The position numbers and the translations under genes were made by a program. The notes below the pieces were generated by a model, which was given only the letters and a program-made list of their open reading frames with translations, was not told where the DNA came from and made no database searches. From positions 160,853 through 224,852 of the forward strand of contig NZ_QAJL01000005.1 of NCBI RefSeq assembly GCF_003852525.1: a DNA stretch of 64,000 bases. The letters run 5' to 3'. Origin of the DNA: Pedobacter sp. KBW06 (GTDB taxonomy: Bacteria; Bacteroidota; Bacteroidia; Sphingobacteriales; Sphingobacteriaceae). This document shows, one piece after another, positions 43,136-51,088 of the stretch; within the stretch, counting starts at the first letter, position 1; the number at the start of each line of letters is the position of its first letter.

Positions 43136-43870
43136 ATGAGCAATAATACAGATATGAAAAGGCTTACCCGCCTCAGTGCCATTTTACTGCAGCTGCAGAC
43201 CAAAAGGATCGTAAATTCAACCGATTTGGCAGAAAAATTTGGGCTGAGTGTCCGTACCATCTACCGCGACATACGGGCATTGGAACAGATTGGCATTCCG
43301 ATAGCCAGTCTTGAAGGAAAAGGCTATTCATTGGCTGAAGGCTATAAAATTCCCCCAATCATGTTTACCGAGCAAGAGGCCAACGCCCTGATCATGGCCG
43401 GACAGCTGGTTAGTCTGAACAAAGACAGTTCATTGATCAGTTTCTATAAAGAAGCCCTGGATAAAGTGAAAGCTGTGCTCAGCTACACTGCAAAGGATAA
43501 AATTGAACTGCTTTCCAAACGTGTTGCAGTGAGTCCTGCAAGCCTTAAACAATCCACCAGCAACTCATTGTCCTCCATCCAAAATGCACTCACTAGTTTT
43601 GCCGTACTCCGCATTGCCTATCAGGCAGAAGGTAAAAATGAAAGCATAGAAAGGTTTATCGAGCCTTTTGCCTTTTATTACAGTATGGAACAGCATTGGA
43701 CCCTGATTGCCTTTTGCAGGCTTAGAAACGATTTCAGAATGTTCCGGTTAGACCGGATCAAAACGGTTTATCCAACCGATCTCAAGTTTCCGGCGCATCA
43801 GCTTAACCTTCAGGATTACCTGCAAGAGAAAGAAAAAAAATTTATAAGCCCTGACAAACAGTTGTCATAA
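43136..43870 (+). CDS. YafY-type transcriptional regulator (HTH-11 plus WYL domain)
   Basis: 244 residues. N-terminal winged helix-turn-helix (RLTRLSAILLQLQTKRIVNSTDLAEKFGLSVRTIYRDIRALEQIGIP), then a WYL-type ligand-sensing domain at about 140-235 (LRIAYQAEGKNESIERFIEPFAFYYSMEQHWTLIAFCRLRNDFRMFRLDRI). The ATG at 43136 or the one 18 bases downstream (MKRLTRL) could be used. The VOC protein gene starts 40 bases downstream and is the likely target or partner. Confidence 0.93.
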   Translation: MSNNTDMKRLTRLSAILLQLQTKRIVNSTDLAEKFGLSVRTIYRDIRALEQIGIPIASLEGKGYSLAEGYKIPPIMFTEQEANALIMAGQLVSLNKDSSLISFYKEALDKVKAVLSYTAKDKIELLSKRVAVSPASLKQSTSNSLSSIQNALTSFAVLRIAYQAEGKNESIERFIEPFAFYYSMEQHWTLIAFCRLRNDFRMFRLDRIKTVYPTDLKFPAHQLNLQDYLQEKEKKFISPDKQLS

Positions 43871-43909
43871 CGGGCCAATACCTTCGTTGCACAATTAAAT
43901 GAATAAGCA

Positions 43910-44317
43910 ATGAATTTAATATCCATTCGGATCATTACCTCCAGGATAGAGGAAATGGTCAATTTTTATGAACAGGCAATAGGAGGGACGGCCATCAGGT
44001 ATACCCCTGATTTTGCAGAGGTAAAGACCAAAACAGCAACCCTGGCTATTGGAAGCACACGGACTTTGCAGTTTTTTGGCGGCGATAGTGTAGCTCAGCC
44101 AGCCCAAAACCGTAGCGTCATCATAGAATTTCTGGTTGATGACCTGCAGCAGCGATTCGAAGAATTAGAAGGTTTATTTAAGGATCAGATCGTGCAGGAA
44201 CCAACACTGATGCCATGGGGAAATAATTCTTTATTGTTAAGAGACCCGGACGGCAACCTTGTGAATCTCTTTACACCTGTTACTCCCGAAGCCATCGCAA
44301 AGTTTGGTGATCGCTAA
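43910..44317 (+). CDS. VOC-superfamily (glyoxalase/bleomycin-resistance fold) protein
   Basis: 135 residues. Paired beta-alpha-beta-beta-beta modules: RIITSRIEEMVNFYEQAIGG at the start, TLAIGSTRTLQFFGG, VIIEFLVDDLQQRFEEL, and the closing SLLLRDPDGNLVNLFTPV with the metal-ligand Glu position replaced by Asn. This could be a dioxygenase-like, lyase-like or binding protein; the missing Glu makes classical metal catalysis uncertain. Probably expressed with, or controlled by, the WYL regulator upstream. Confidence 0.88.
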   Translation: MNLISIRIITSRIEEMVNFYEQAIGGTAIRYTPDFAEVKTKTATLAIGSTRTLQFFGGDSVAQPAQNRSVIIEFLVDDLQQRFEELEGLFKDQIVQEPTLMPWGNNSLLLRDPDGNLVNLFTPVTPEAIAKFGDR

Positions 44318-44374
44318 ATTGTGGATTTATATTTTCTTAAATAACATCAGCTTAGGCGTCCAAAGTTAAACAGT

Positions 44375-44402
44375 AAAAGCCTTACATAAATGTGAGGCTT
44401 TT
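44375..44402 (+). terminator. terminator after the VOC gene
   Basis: AAAAGCCTTACA / TGTGAGGCTTTT (44375-44386 with 44391-44402), a 12-bp stem with one T-G wobble, with T residues at its end. Confidence 0.75.
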
Positions 44403-44515
44403 GCGGTCCTGGAGTGCTTTCTTACGCTTAAAAGCCTTTAGTTCTATTCGCAATAACTGTGCTTATTACTATAAGGCCTTCTTCATATCAATAACTTTTT
44501 GTACTATTGCGCCGT

Positions 44516-44693
44516 AATTGGTTCTTAACATAAAATTTCACAATGTTAAGATTAATAGGGAATCAGGTGAAAATCCTGAACAGACCCGCTACTGTAAGTT
44601 CTATCACAACAATTTGACATCTGGTTGCCACTGTTTTTTTGAATGAAAATGGGAAGGCCGTCAAATTGGGAACAAGTCAGGAGACCTGCCAAA
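44516..44693 (+). ncRNA. cobalamin riboswitch
   Basis: The conserved core of the adenosylcobalamin-type riboswitch is present in order: AATAGGGAATCAGGTGAAA and CCTGAACAGACCCGCTACTGTAA (44554-44597), GCCACTG (44627-44633), GGGAAGGCC (44651-44659) and AAGTCAGGAGACCTGCC (44674-44690, the B12 box). A variable stem AATTTGAC / GTCAAATT (44611-44618 with 44660-44667) lies between. Cobalamin binding would reduce expression of the surface protein genes that start at 45009. Two terminator-like hairpins follow in the leader. Confidence 0.93.
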
Positions 44694-44739
44694 TACATAT
44701 AATTTTTAAAGCCTTCGAGGATGAGGTTTTGAATACAAA

Positions 44740-44789
44740 CAGGACCGAAGTTATCTTACTTCGCGGGCCCCTCGTGGTCCTGCCTTTTT
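44740..44789 (+). terminator. riboswitch expression-platform terminator
   Basis: CAGGACC (44740-44746) pairs with GGTCCTG (44776-44782); inside is GAAG/CTTC pairing. The stem is followed directly by CC and a run of five T. It lies 50 bases after the B12 box and is the likely cobalamin-dependent stop. Confidence 0.6.
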
Positions 44790-44851
44790 GTTTTCTCCTG
44801 TCATCCGACAAGCCATTTGAAGCAAAAATTGATGTACATCTCAAACGCATT

Positions 44852-44875
44852 AAAAACGTTACTGATCACGTTTTT
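44852..44875 (+). terminator. second leader hairpin with U-run
   Basis: AAAAACGT (44852-44859) pairs with ACGTTTTT (44868-44875). It is a short terminator-like hairpin in the leader between the riboswitch and the gene at 45009. Confidence 0.45.
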
Positions 44876-45008
44876 CTCATTTATTCTCCCACGTTATACG
44901 GGGCAGCAACAGCGGCCTTCAGCCGTGCTTCTATCGATAAAATCCAGATTCCTTATTGACCCAATCATAAAGATTTAAATTAAAATTCAGACAACCCAAA
45001 ACCCAAAC

Positions 45009-46490
45009 ATGAAAAACTTGAAAGATATCATTTTTCTAAAGCTACTGGTCATCGTTTTACTCTTTGCTTCCTCCTGCAAGAAGGAATTACAGGTTAAACC
45101 AACCATTTCCGGAGTCAGCGAAGATGCGACCATTCTAAATATCGGCGACAAATTAACCCTGGCACCCAATATCACCAACACCAGGGGCAACAGCTATGTC
45201 TGGTTGGTAAATGGCAAGGAAACAGCCTCCGGTCAGCCAAATTATACTTTTCAGGCCACCGAGGCGGGAACTTTTGACATTACGCTCAAAGTCAGCAACA
45301 AAGGCGGTACGGAGCAGCAATCTTTCAAATTAATTGTAGAAAGGCCGATTGTGATCTCACTGGCCGATCAGCTGAATGTTTCCATGTGCAACGTACTGGA
45401 GATTACACCTGCAGTTACCGGCCCGGACCGTAAAGATTACGAATACGAATGGTCTATCGGAGACTCGGTTATCGGTAAGAAATTAAACCTGAGCTTTATT
45501 TCTCCTGAGTCCGGAACCTATGAGCTTACCCTTCGTGCAACTGCCGGAAAACAAACAGTAACCTATAAACGCAAGATCGCAGTAAAGGCAGAACAGTATG
45601 TGAAAAATGCTTACACGGTACTGGAATACGCTCCTGCACCGGGCAAAAACCACAACTGGTCAATTATAGGTTCTGCAGATAACTGGAAGTATGGAGACGA
45701 ATACCCGCTGGCTTACAATGACTTCCTGGCAAAGGCAACCGGCATCAGGAAAGTTAATGCCAACGCTGCGCTTTTTTTGGGTAGCTGGGGTGGATCTGCC
45801 ACTTTTAAATTTGACCATACAGTTGCCAATGTTGCAGGTAAAACCGATCTGGAGCTGAATGCTTTTTGCTCCATCCGCGACCAGCCAGCTGTTTACGTAG
45901 CTTATGACCGCAATAAAAACGGAATGCCGGACGAAGACGAATGGTATGAGCTGAAAAACGATGATTACGGGCAGGATGATATCCCTGAATATGAAATGAT
46001 TTTTACCTACAATAAAACGGAAACGGATGCCAGAAGGATATATAGCTATTTCAATTGGAAAGATAACCAACCCAGCCTCGCCAAAGGAGAGGTGGTAACC
46101 AACAAAACCTTCACAAGTTCCATGACTGCTGCAGGAGCATTCTCGAGCAGGGGTTTCTTTCCGGGACTAAATGTAGCCGATAACACTACAAAACAGGCAG
46201 TCATCATGGATGGATGGAAAACTTCTTTCTCCCGCAAGGGAAAACGTGTCACCAGAAACCTTACCGGTGCTGCTCCGTTCTTCCAGAAACTGAATATTGA
46301 TATCGATCTGGCGGTGAACAAAAAAGGAGAGCGCATTCAATTGCCGGGAATCGATTTTGTAAAAGTGCAGAAAGTAGTCTATCCTTTTCAACAGGATCTG
46401 AGTACAGGTAATGTGATGACAGATTACAATATGGAAGAAGGGCGCATGTTACAGGTAGGGTCTATATTGGACAAACACCTCAAAAATTAA
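45009..46490 (+). CDS. PKD-like cell-surface lipoprotein under cobalamin control (paralogue 1)
   Basis: 493 residues with a lipoprotein signal (LLFASSCKKELQVKPT). Two PKD-like beta-sandwich modules at about 30-190 (NSYVWLVNGKETASGQPNYTF; YEYEWSIGD). The C-terminal half (about 195-493) contains SWGGSATFKFDHTVANVAG, then VAYDRNKNGMPDEDEWYEL, which looks like a calcium-binding loop, and LPGIDFVKVQKVVYPFQQD. The same C-terminal module recurs in the protein at 47538. First gene after the riboswitch, so probably involved in capture of cobalamin or a precursor at the surface. I infer this from position; the family itself has no established activity that I can name. Confidence 0.8.
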   Translation: MKNLKDIIFLKLLVIVLLFASSCKKELQVKPTISGVSEDATILNIGDKLTLAPNITNTRGNSYVWLVNGKETASGQPNYTFQATEAGTFDITLKVSNKGGTEQQSFKLIVERPIVISLADQLNVSMCNVLEITPAVTGPDRKDYEYEWSIGDSVIGKKLNLSFISPESGTYELTLRATAGKQTVTYKRKIAVKAEQYVKNAYTVLEYAPAPGKNHNWSIIGSADNWKYGDEYPLAYNDFLAKATGIRKVNANAALFLGSWGGSATFKFDHTVANVAGKTDLELNAFCSIRDQPAVYVAYDRNKNGMPDEDEWYELKNDDYGQDDIPEYEMIFTYNKTETDARRIYSYFNWKDNQPSLAKGEVVTNKTFTSSMTAAGAFSSRGFFPGLNVADNTTKQAVIMDGWKTSFSRKGKRVTRNLTGAAPFFQKLNIDIDLAVNKKGERIQLPGIDFVKVQKVVYPFQQDLSTGNVMTDYNMEEGRMLQVGSILDKHLKN

Positions 46491-46537
46491 AAAGCCGGGC
46501 AATACCAATACATAACCCAAATCAAAAATTAAAACGT

Positions 46538-47464
46538 ATGAAAAAATCCCTTTTTACTAAAACATTATTAGCAGCAACCATCTCAATTGGTGTATTGGCT
46601 TCATGTACCAAGCAGAATGACCTAATACCTGAAGCAGTTCCACAGTCTAAAAGCATGAGTGCCCGGCAAAATAGCCTGGCAACAAGCTATACCATTACTT
46701 TTGAAGGTATCGGCAGCAGCTATATGGCTAACAATACCTCTTATGGAGACAATGCTTACTCTTCCTGGACAGGGACTCAAATTGCACCTTATGTACATTC
46801 TCCAAGCAATTTAAAGTTTGCAATCAAAGGTGCCGGAAGCGGATCTCCGGTTGATTACTGGAACGGTGGTTTTGTGGTGTCCGACTGGAATAATAAATCA
46901 AATACGCCAGGAAAAACAGGCGACTGGTGGTATTCTTATCTTAATCAGTGCAGTGTTTATTCTGGTACCGATGGCGCTAAAAATGGTGGCTACGGTGGCA
47001 GCAGTAATTTTGCCGTTATGTTTGGCTACGTGGATTCCTACAATTCATCTTATGCAACACGTCCTAAAATTGATTTTACATCAGGTAGCGGAGTGGTTGA
47101 GGGGATGTATGTATGTCTTTCCTCGTATACCTATGGGGTAATCCAAAATGGCAATACATTCGGTTCAGGAGTGGCAACACCACTAAAAGATATCGCCGGA
47201 GGAACGGGATATTTGAAATTACTGGCTTATGGATTTGACAGCAATGGTGCTACAAATAACGGTGACCCGGTTGAAATTGATCTTGCAAGATACAATAACC
47301 ACTTGCCTGTTGCAGGCCCTTTAACTTCATGGACTTATTTTGACCTGTCAGACCTGGGTAACGTTACCCGTATCGAGTTCAATATTGAAGGTAACGATTC
47401 AGGCAGTTACGGCTTGAATACACCAGCCTATGTATGTATAGACAACGTTAAGGTAACCTTGTAA
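46538..47464 (+). CDS. DUF4465-family surface lipoprotein
   Basis: 308 residues with a lipoprotein signal (ATISIGVLASCTKQND). The rest is the DUF4465 beta-sandwich: ITFEGIGSSYMANNTSYGDN, YWNGGFVVSDWNN, NFAVMFGYVDSYNSS, GMYVCLSSYTYGVIQNGN and a C-terminal YVCIDNVKV strand. Families of this kind recur under cobalamin riboswitches in Bacteroidota and lie beside the PKD-like proteins found on both sides here. Cobalamin-binding surface lipoproteins (BtuG, BtuH) are known in gut Bacteroides; whether this protein is of the BtuH type is inference. Spacing of 48 bases to the gene before. Confidence 0.85.
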   Translation: MKKSLFTKTLLAATISIGVLASCTKQNDLIPEAVPQSKSMSARQNSLATSYTITFEGIGSSYMANNTSYGDNAYSSWTGTQIAPYVHSPSNLKFAIKGAGSGSPVDYWNGGFVVSDWNNKSNTPGKTGDWWYSYLNQCSVYSGTDGAKNGGYGGSSNFAVMFGYVDSYNSSYATRPKIDFTSGSGVVEGMYVCLSSYTYGVIQNGNTFGSGVATPLKDIAGGTGYLKLLAYGFDSNGATNNGDPVEIDLARYNNHLPVAGPLTSWTYFDLSDLGNVTRIEFNIEGNDSGSYGLNTPAYVCIDNVKVTL

Positions 47465-47537
47465 CCCTTTAAATAATGCCCGGCTTTTTTATAATACAGC
47501 TATAAATTAACGATAGCACAAATCATAAATTGATAAA

Positions 47538-49061
47538 ATGAATAAATCTTACAAATTTCTAATCTACCTGAGCACCATGACAATATTATTCATCGCTGGT
47601 TGTAAAAAAGAAAAGGAAACAGTAGCACCTGCACCCGGAATCTCCGGACTTGATGCAGAATATTACGTCGTGGTCAAAGAGAGCTTACTGCTTAAACCTG
47701 CAATTGAAAACAAGGCAGATTCTTTGGTTTGGTATATTAACGGCAAAAGAGCCGCGAATGCGATAGAATTCAATTTTCAGGCACCTGCAGAACCGGGTAC
47801 TTATAACCTGGTAGTCATGGCTTACAATTCCGGTAATATTTTCCAAAAAGTGGTAAAAATTACTACCGGCCGTTACCTAAACTTCCAGACCACAACCAAT
47901 ACGATCCTTTCACTGGAGGCATCAAAGAAATTTGCAGGCAGGAATGATTTGAAATGGGAAGTATTGTCACCGTCATCTGAGCTCTACCGACTGGCTGCGA
48001 CAAATACAACCTCAGCGATGTTTGCAACGGTGGATAGGGGAATTTATAAGCTAAAGGTATCTTCCGGTGAGCTCTCCGATACCTTACTGGTCACTGTGCG
48101 GCAACCTGAACGCCTTGCTTCAGCTTATATCGCTAAAGTATTTGATTACCTGCCGGCACCTGGACAGTTTGTAAACGAACTGCCAAAATACGTTTCCGGT
48201 GATACCCATGAAACGATGGTCGGCAAAGCAGGAAAAGAGCTTGTGGGCGAAAATGCCACCACCATCACCCTGGGAAGCTGGGGCGGTTATGTAGTTTTAG
48301 GTTTTGATCATACCATCGTGAATGTAGCGGGAAGGCGTGATTTTCGGATTCATGGAAATGCCTTTGGCGCTGCAGCAAATCCCCGCCCGAACGCACCTTT
48401 TGGTGGAAGTTCCGAGCCAGGGATTGTAATGGTAGCGTATGATAAAAATAAAAATGGTAAACCTGATGAAGATGAGTGGTATGAAATAAAGGGGAGTGGT
48501 AATTTCTCTGCCGAAAAGGAGCCATGGTATAGTATCGCTGTTGGCAAGAGCAATGATGTGCGTACCTTTCGCAGCTATGAAATGACCTATGACCGTCCGG
48601 AAACCGAAAGTGCCGTTGGTACACCTCAAAATAACATCAGCATCCCTAACTATATCCGCTGGGCAGACAACCAGGGGCAACAGGGCTATAAAGTAAAAAA
48701 TACATTTCATGCTCAGAGTTATTACCCTGCATGGGTGAAAGACAATAAGCTCACTTACAAAGGTATTCGTCTGGCGAGGAATGGCATAGAAGAAAGTGGA
48801 CAAGGCAGTTATTACGTACAGTATGGGTTTAGCTATGGATATGTAGATAACTATCCTAATGTGCACGACAATTCCGGAATTGATATTGAATGGGCCATTG
48901 ATAAAAATGGAAATAAAGTAATACTTCCAGGCATTGACTTTGTAAAGGTTTACACCGGAGTAGATCAGGAAAACGGATGGTTAGGAGAAGCATCTACCGA
49001 AATCGGACGTGGAGAAGATTTACATTTGCTGGGAACAAAGATTGAAACCGTAAAACCATAA
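47538..49061 (+). CDS. PKD-like cell-surface lipoprotein under cobalamin control (paralogue 2)
   Basis: 507 residues, lipobox FIAGCKKEKE. N-terminal PKD-like modules (YYVVVKESLLLKPAIENKAD; GTYNLVVMAYNSG). The C-terminal module is shared with the protein at 45009: LGSWGGYVVLGFDHTIVNVAG, VAYDKNKNGKPDEDEWYEI and DKNGNKVILPGIDFVKVYTG. It is the third gene of the riboswitch operon and is followed by an intrinsic terminator 25 bases on. Confidence 0.8.
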   Translation: MNKSYKFLIYLSTMTILFIAGCKKEKETVAPAPGISGLDAEYYVVVKESLLLKPAIENKADSLVWYINGKRAANAIEFNFQAPAEPGTYNLVVMAYNSGNIFQKVVKITTGRYLNFQTTTNTILSLEASKKFAGRNDLKWEVLSPSSELYRLAATNTTSAMFATVDRGIYKLKVSSGELSDTLLVTVRQPERLASAYIAKVFDYLPAPGQFVNELPKYVSGDTHETMVGKAGKELVGENATTITLGSWGGYVVLGFDHTIVNVAGRRDFRIHGNAFGAAANPRPNAPFGGSSEPGIVMVAYDKNKNGKPDEDEWYEIKGSGNFSAEKEPWYSIAVGKSNDVRTFRSYEMTYDRPETESAVGTPQNNISIPNYIRWADNQGQQGYKVKNTFHAQSYYPAWVKDNKLTYKGIRLARNGIEESGQGSYYVQYGFSYGYVDNYPNVHDNSGIDIEWAIDKNGNKVILPGIDFVKVYTGVDQENGWLGEASTEIGRGEDLHLLGTKIETVKP

Positions 49062-49085
49062 GAAGCATCACTGATCACTAGAAAT

Positions 49086-49115
49086 AAAAGACGCACCTAA
49101 AATGCGTCTTTTTTT
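49086..49115 (+). terminator. terminator of the cobalamin operon
   Basis: AAAAGACGCA (49086-49095) pairs with TGCGTCTTTT (49103-49112), seven-base loop, with T residues at the end. Confidence 0.9.
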
Positions 49116-49243
49116 ATTTCAATAATAAATAAACAAATGCCTGGTTTCTTAGAATGTGAAGTGTATTTGTGAATAGATAAAAAAAATGTTGTAATAGTGG
49201 TATTAAAATTGCTATGAAGAATATACACACAAATTTAAACCAC

Positions 49244-50278
49244 ATGAAAAAAACAATTCTAGTCATGGCAGTTTTTGCCATGCTTGCTTCCTGCAAGAAA
49301 AAATCCGACGAAGGAATTACCCCGCCGGATCGGAAAGAGCAATTATCGCCGGATATTAAGCTGGTCGTTACAGGGGCAACAGAAGAAAGTAAACCGCTGT
49401 ATAAACGACCTGAAACCTACAATTTTTTAGGGTTTGGATACGATGTCACAGATAAGTTCGACGACGAAGCGTCAGTAAGGGCAAGTGTAGTTGACGTTTT
49501 GGCTTATGCTGCCAGTGGTTCTGATTTAGTGAGCATATCCAGAGGGACTGAAATTGCATGGAGAACTATTGAGGCTCAAAATGCAGCACACCTTTCACAA
49601 CAATTTTCTTGGACATATAAAGAAACCAAAGATTTGAGGCTCTTTGGAAATACCATCGAAAAGATATTTCCCGGAACAGTCGCCACGGATAAAAAATATG
49701 TTTACGGATACTATTCCAATTACATGGTATGGAAAAGATATGAGTTTTATCCTGAGCAAACTGTAAATAAATTTCTGACAACTGGTTTCAGGAACGACAT
49801 TACTTTACTAAGTGCCGAAGCGCTGATTCATAAATATGGGACACACGTTCTGGCCGGGATAAAAATGGGTTCAAAATTTGATGTTATTTATCAGGCTGAG
49901 GCCCCCGCCGGAAACAGGGGGTATGTTGTTATGGAAGGACTACGATACGCGATAAAAAGAACATTTGGCTTAATGACCGGCGCCATGGATGATGTGAACT
50001 TAGAGAACTTAAATGCAAATTCTAAGGCACAGATCTATTATAGCTCTATTGGAGGTGATGTGAGCAAGTTGAAAACTGAAACCATAAATAACAGACTGAT
50101 GTTGAATATTACAGACTGGCGTTCGACTAATACAGAAGAAAATGCACGGTTTATTGGTGTTTTTAGGGATCGCCTGGTTCCACTGAATACTTTTATTGAT
50201 GAGCCCCTTAAAAAAGCTGAGGTGAAATCTTATATCGAAAAATATCTTGCGGCTAAAGCGGTAAAGTTGACAAATTAA
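49244..50278 (+). CDS. MACPF-domain lipoprotein (candidate pore-forming antimicrobial protein)
   Basis: 344 residues from the ATG at 49244, which begins a lipoprotein signal (VMAVFAMLASCKKKSDE); an ATG 30 bases earlier is less fitting. The protein contains the membrane attack complex/perforin signature: LIHKYGTHVLAGIKMGSKFDVIY, with YGTH at about residues 197-200, preceded by FLTTGFRNDITLLSAEAL. N-terminal GFGYDVTDKFDDEASVR and the C-terminal helical tail fit a single MACPF domain without an added C-terminal binding domain. Bacteroidales secreted antimicrobial proteins (BSAP) are MACPF lipoproteins that kill close relatives; this gene is of that general architecture. No immunity gene is recognised next to it. 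It has its own terminator and is not in the B12 operon. Confidence 0.85.
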   Translation: MKKTILVMAVFAMLASCKKKSDEGITPPDRKEQLSPDIKLVVTGATEESKPLYKRPETYNFLGFGYDVTDKFDDEASVRASVVDVLAYAASGSDLVSISRGTEIAWRTIEAQNAAHLSQQFSWTYKETKDLRLFGNTIEKIFPGTVATDKKYVYGYYSNYMVWKRYEFYPEQTVNKFLTTGFRNDITLLSAEALIHKYGTHVLAGIKMGSKFDVIYQAEAPAGNRGYVVMEGLRYAIKRTFGLMTGAMDDVNLENLNANSKAQIYYSSIGGDVSKLKTETINNRLMLNITDWRSTNTEENARFIGVFRDRLVPLNTFIDEPLKKAEVKSYIEKYLAAKAVKLTN

Positions 50279-50282
50279 ATTT

Positions 50283-50339
50283 ATGGGGTAAATCCGGGAG
50301 GAATTTTCATTTCTTCCTTTGATTTACCCCATTTTTTTA
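50283..50339 (+). terminator. terminator after the MACPF gene
   Basis: ATGGGGTAAATC (50283-50294) pairs with GATTTACCCCAT (50321-50332) and is followed by a run of T. Confidence 0.85.
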
Positions 50340-50414
50340 ATCAAAGCAACAAAACTAAAGGAAGAATGTATAATTAACGTGGCAAATGGTATCAAATATC
50401 TGGTGGTCTTACTA

Positions 50415-50885
50415 CTAAGACCGATATGATAGCTCAATTTCATGTTCTATTGAAATATTGTTTTCAGCGTAAAGAGGAATAGAAGGCTTTATATTTCTTG
50501 CTTTTTTTACCGCGTCTAGGTGAATTTTGCTGATTGTGAAATTTCTTCTTTGATAAAATTTCAGGGCATGCAGATTGTCATTCGTCGTAATTAGCCACAA
50601 TCTGGAAAAGCCTCCCTCTTTAAATTTCTGGACGACAGTATTGACAAGAGCGGTTCCGATTCCTTTATTCTCTGCAAAACTATCCAATGAAACAATTTCA
50701 ATTTCATTGTTTTCTATGCAATAAGTAATAATTCCCAGTATCCCTTTTTCATTTTTATAGAGGTAGGATTCCAAATGGTCTATTTTATGAATTTTCCCAT
50801 TGGAAATCATAAAATCGGTATTCCAGTTATCGATGAATAGTTTTTTAACTGTTTCTTTTTCTTCCCCGGTTACTTTCTCTACCAT
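50415..50885 (-). CDS. GNAT-family N-acetyltransferase
   Basis: 156 residues. Acetyl-CoA-binding motif A in ENKGIGTALVNTVVQKFKEGG (the Arg-rich loop is replaced by NKGIGT), followed by RLWLITTNDNLHALKFYQRRNF, the classical motif B region. The N-terminal segment (VKKLFIDNWNTDFMIS) is typical of GNATs. Substrate unknown. It stands alone, convergent with the MACPF gene. Confidence 0.9.
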   Translation of the reverse strand: MVEKVTGEEKETVKKLFIDNWNTDFMISNGKIHKIDHLESYLYKNEKGILGIITYCIENNEIEIVSLDSFAENKGIGTALVNTVVQKFKEGGFSRLWLITTNDNLHALKFYQRRNFTISKIHLDAVKKARNIKPSIPLYAENNISIEHEIELSYRS

Positions 50886-51053
50886 AATGTAAAATGCTTC
50901 AAATAGTTCATGAACGAAGCTAATCTAATCAATTTTGTTGACCTCAACTTAACCAATAACAATGGCCTGATGAGGCCGGTATAAAAACACCAATCGGGAA
51001 GTATAGACAGTATATCAGGAAGTACAGGTATCTCTAACCGCATTGCAGCCATC

Positions 51054-51061
51054 TACCTTTG
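51054..51061 (+). promoter_or_regulatory. -7 promoter element of the spondin-domain gene
   Basis: TACCTTTG, an exact TAnnTTTG match, 27 bases before the ATG at 51089. It overlaps the upstream TTG start option, which argues for the ATG. Confidence 0.5.
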
Positions 51062-51088
51062 TCGTATCACAATACAAAAACATCGACT

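Noticed and set aside
44639..44959. Open frame of 106 codons in the riboswitch leader
   Set aside because: It starts within the conserved core of the cobalamin riboswitch and runs across two hairpins, has no family features and ends 50 bases before the real first gene. I treat it as non-coding, although its last third reads plausibly as protein.
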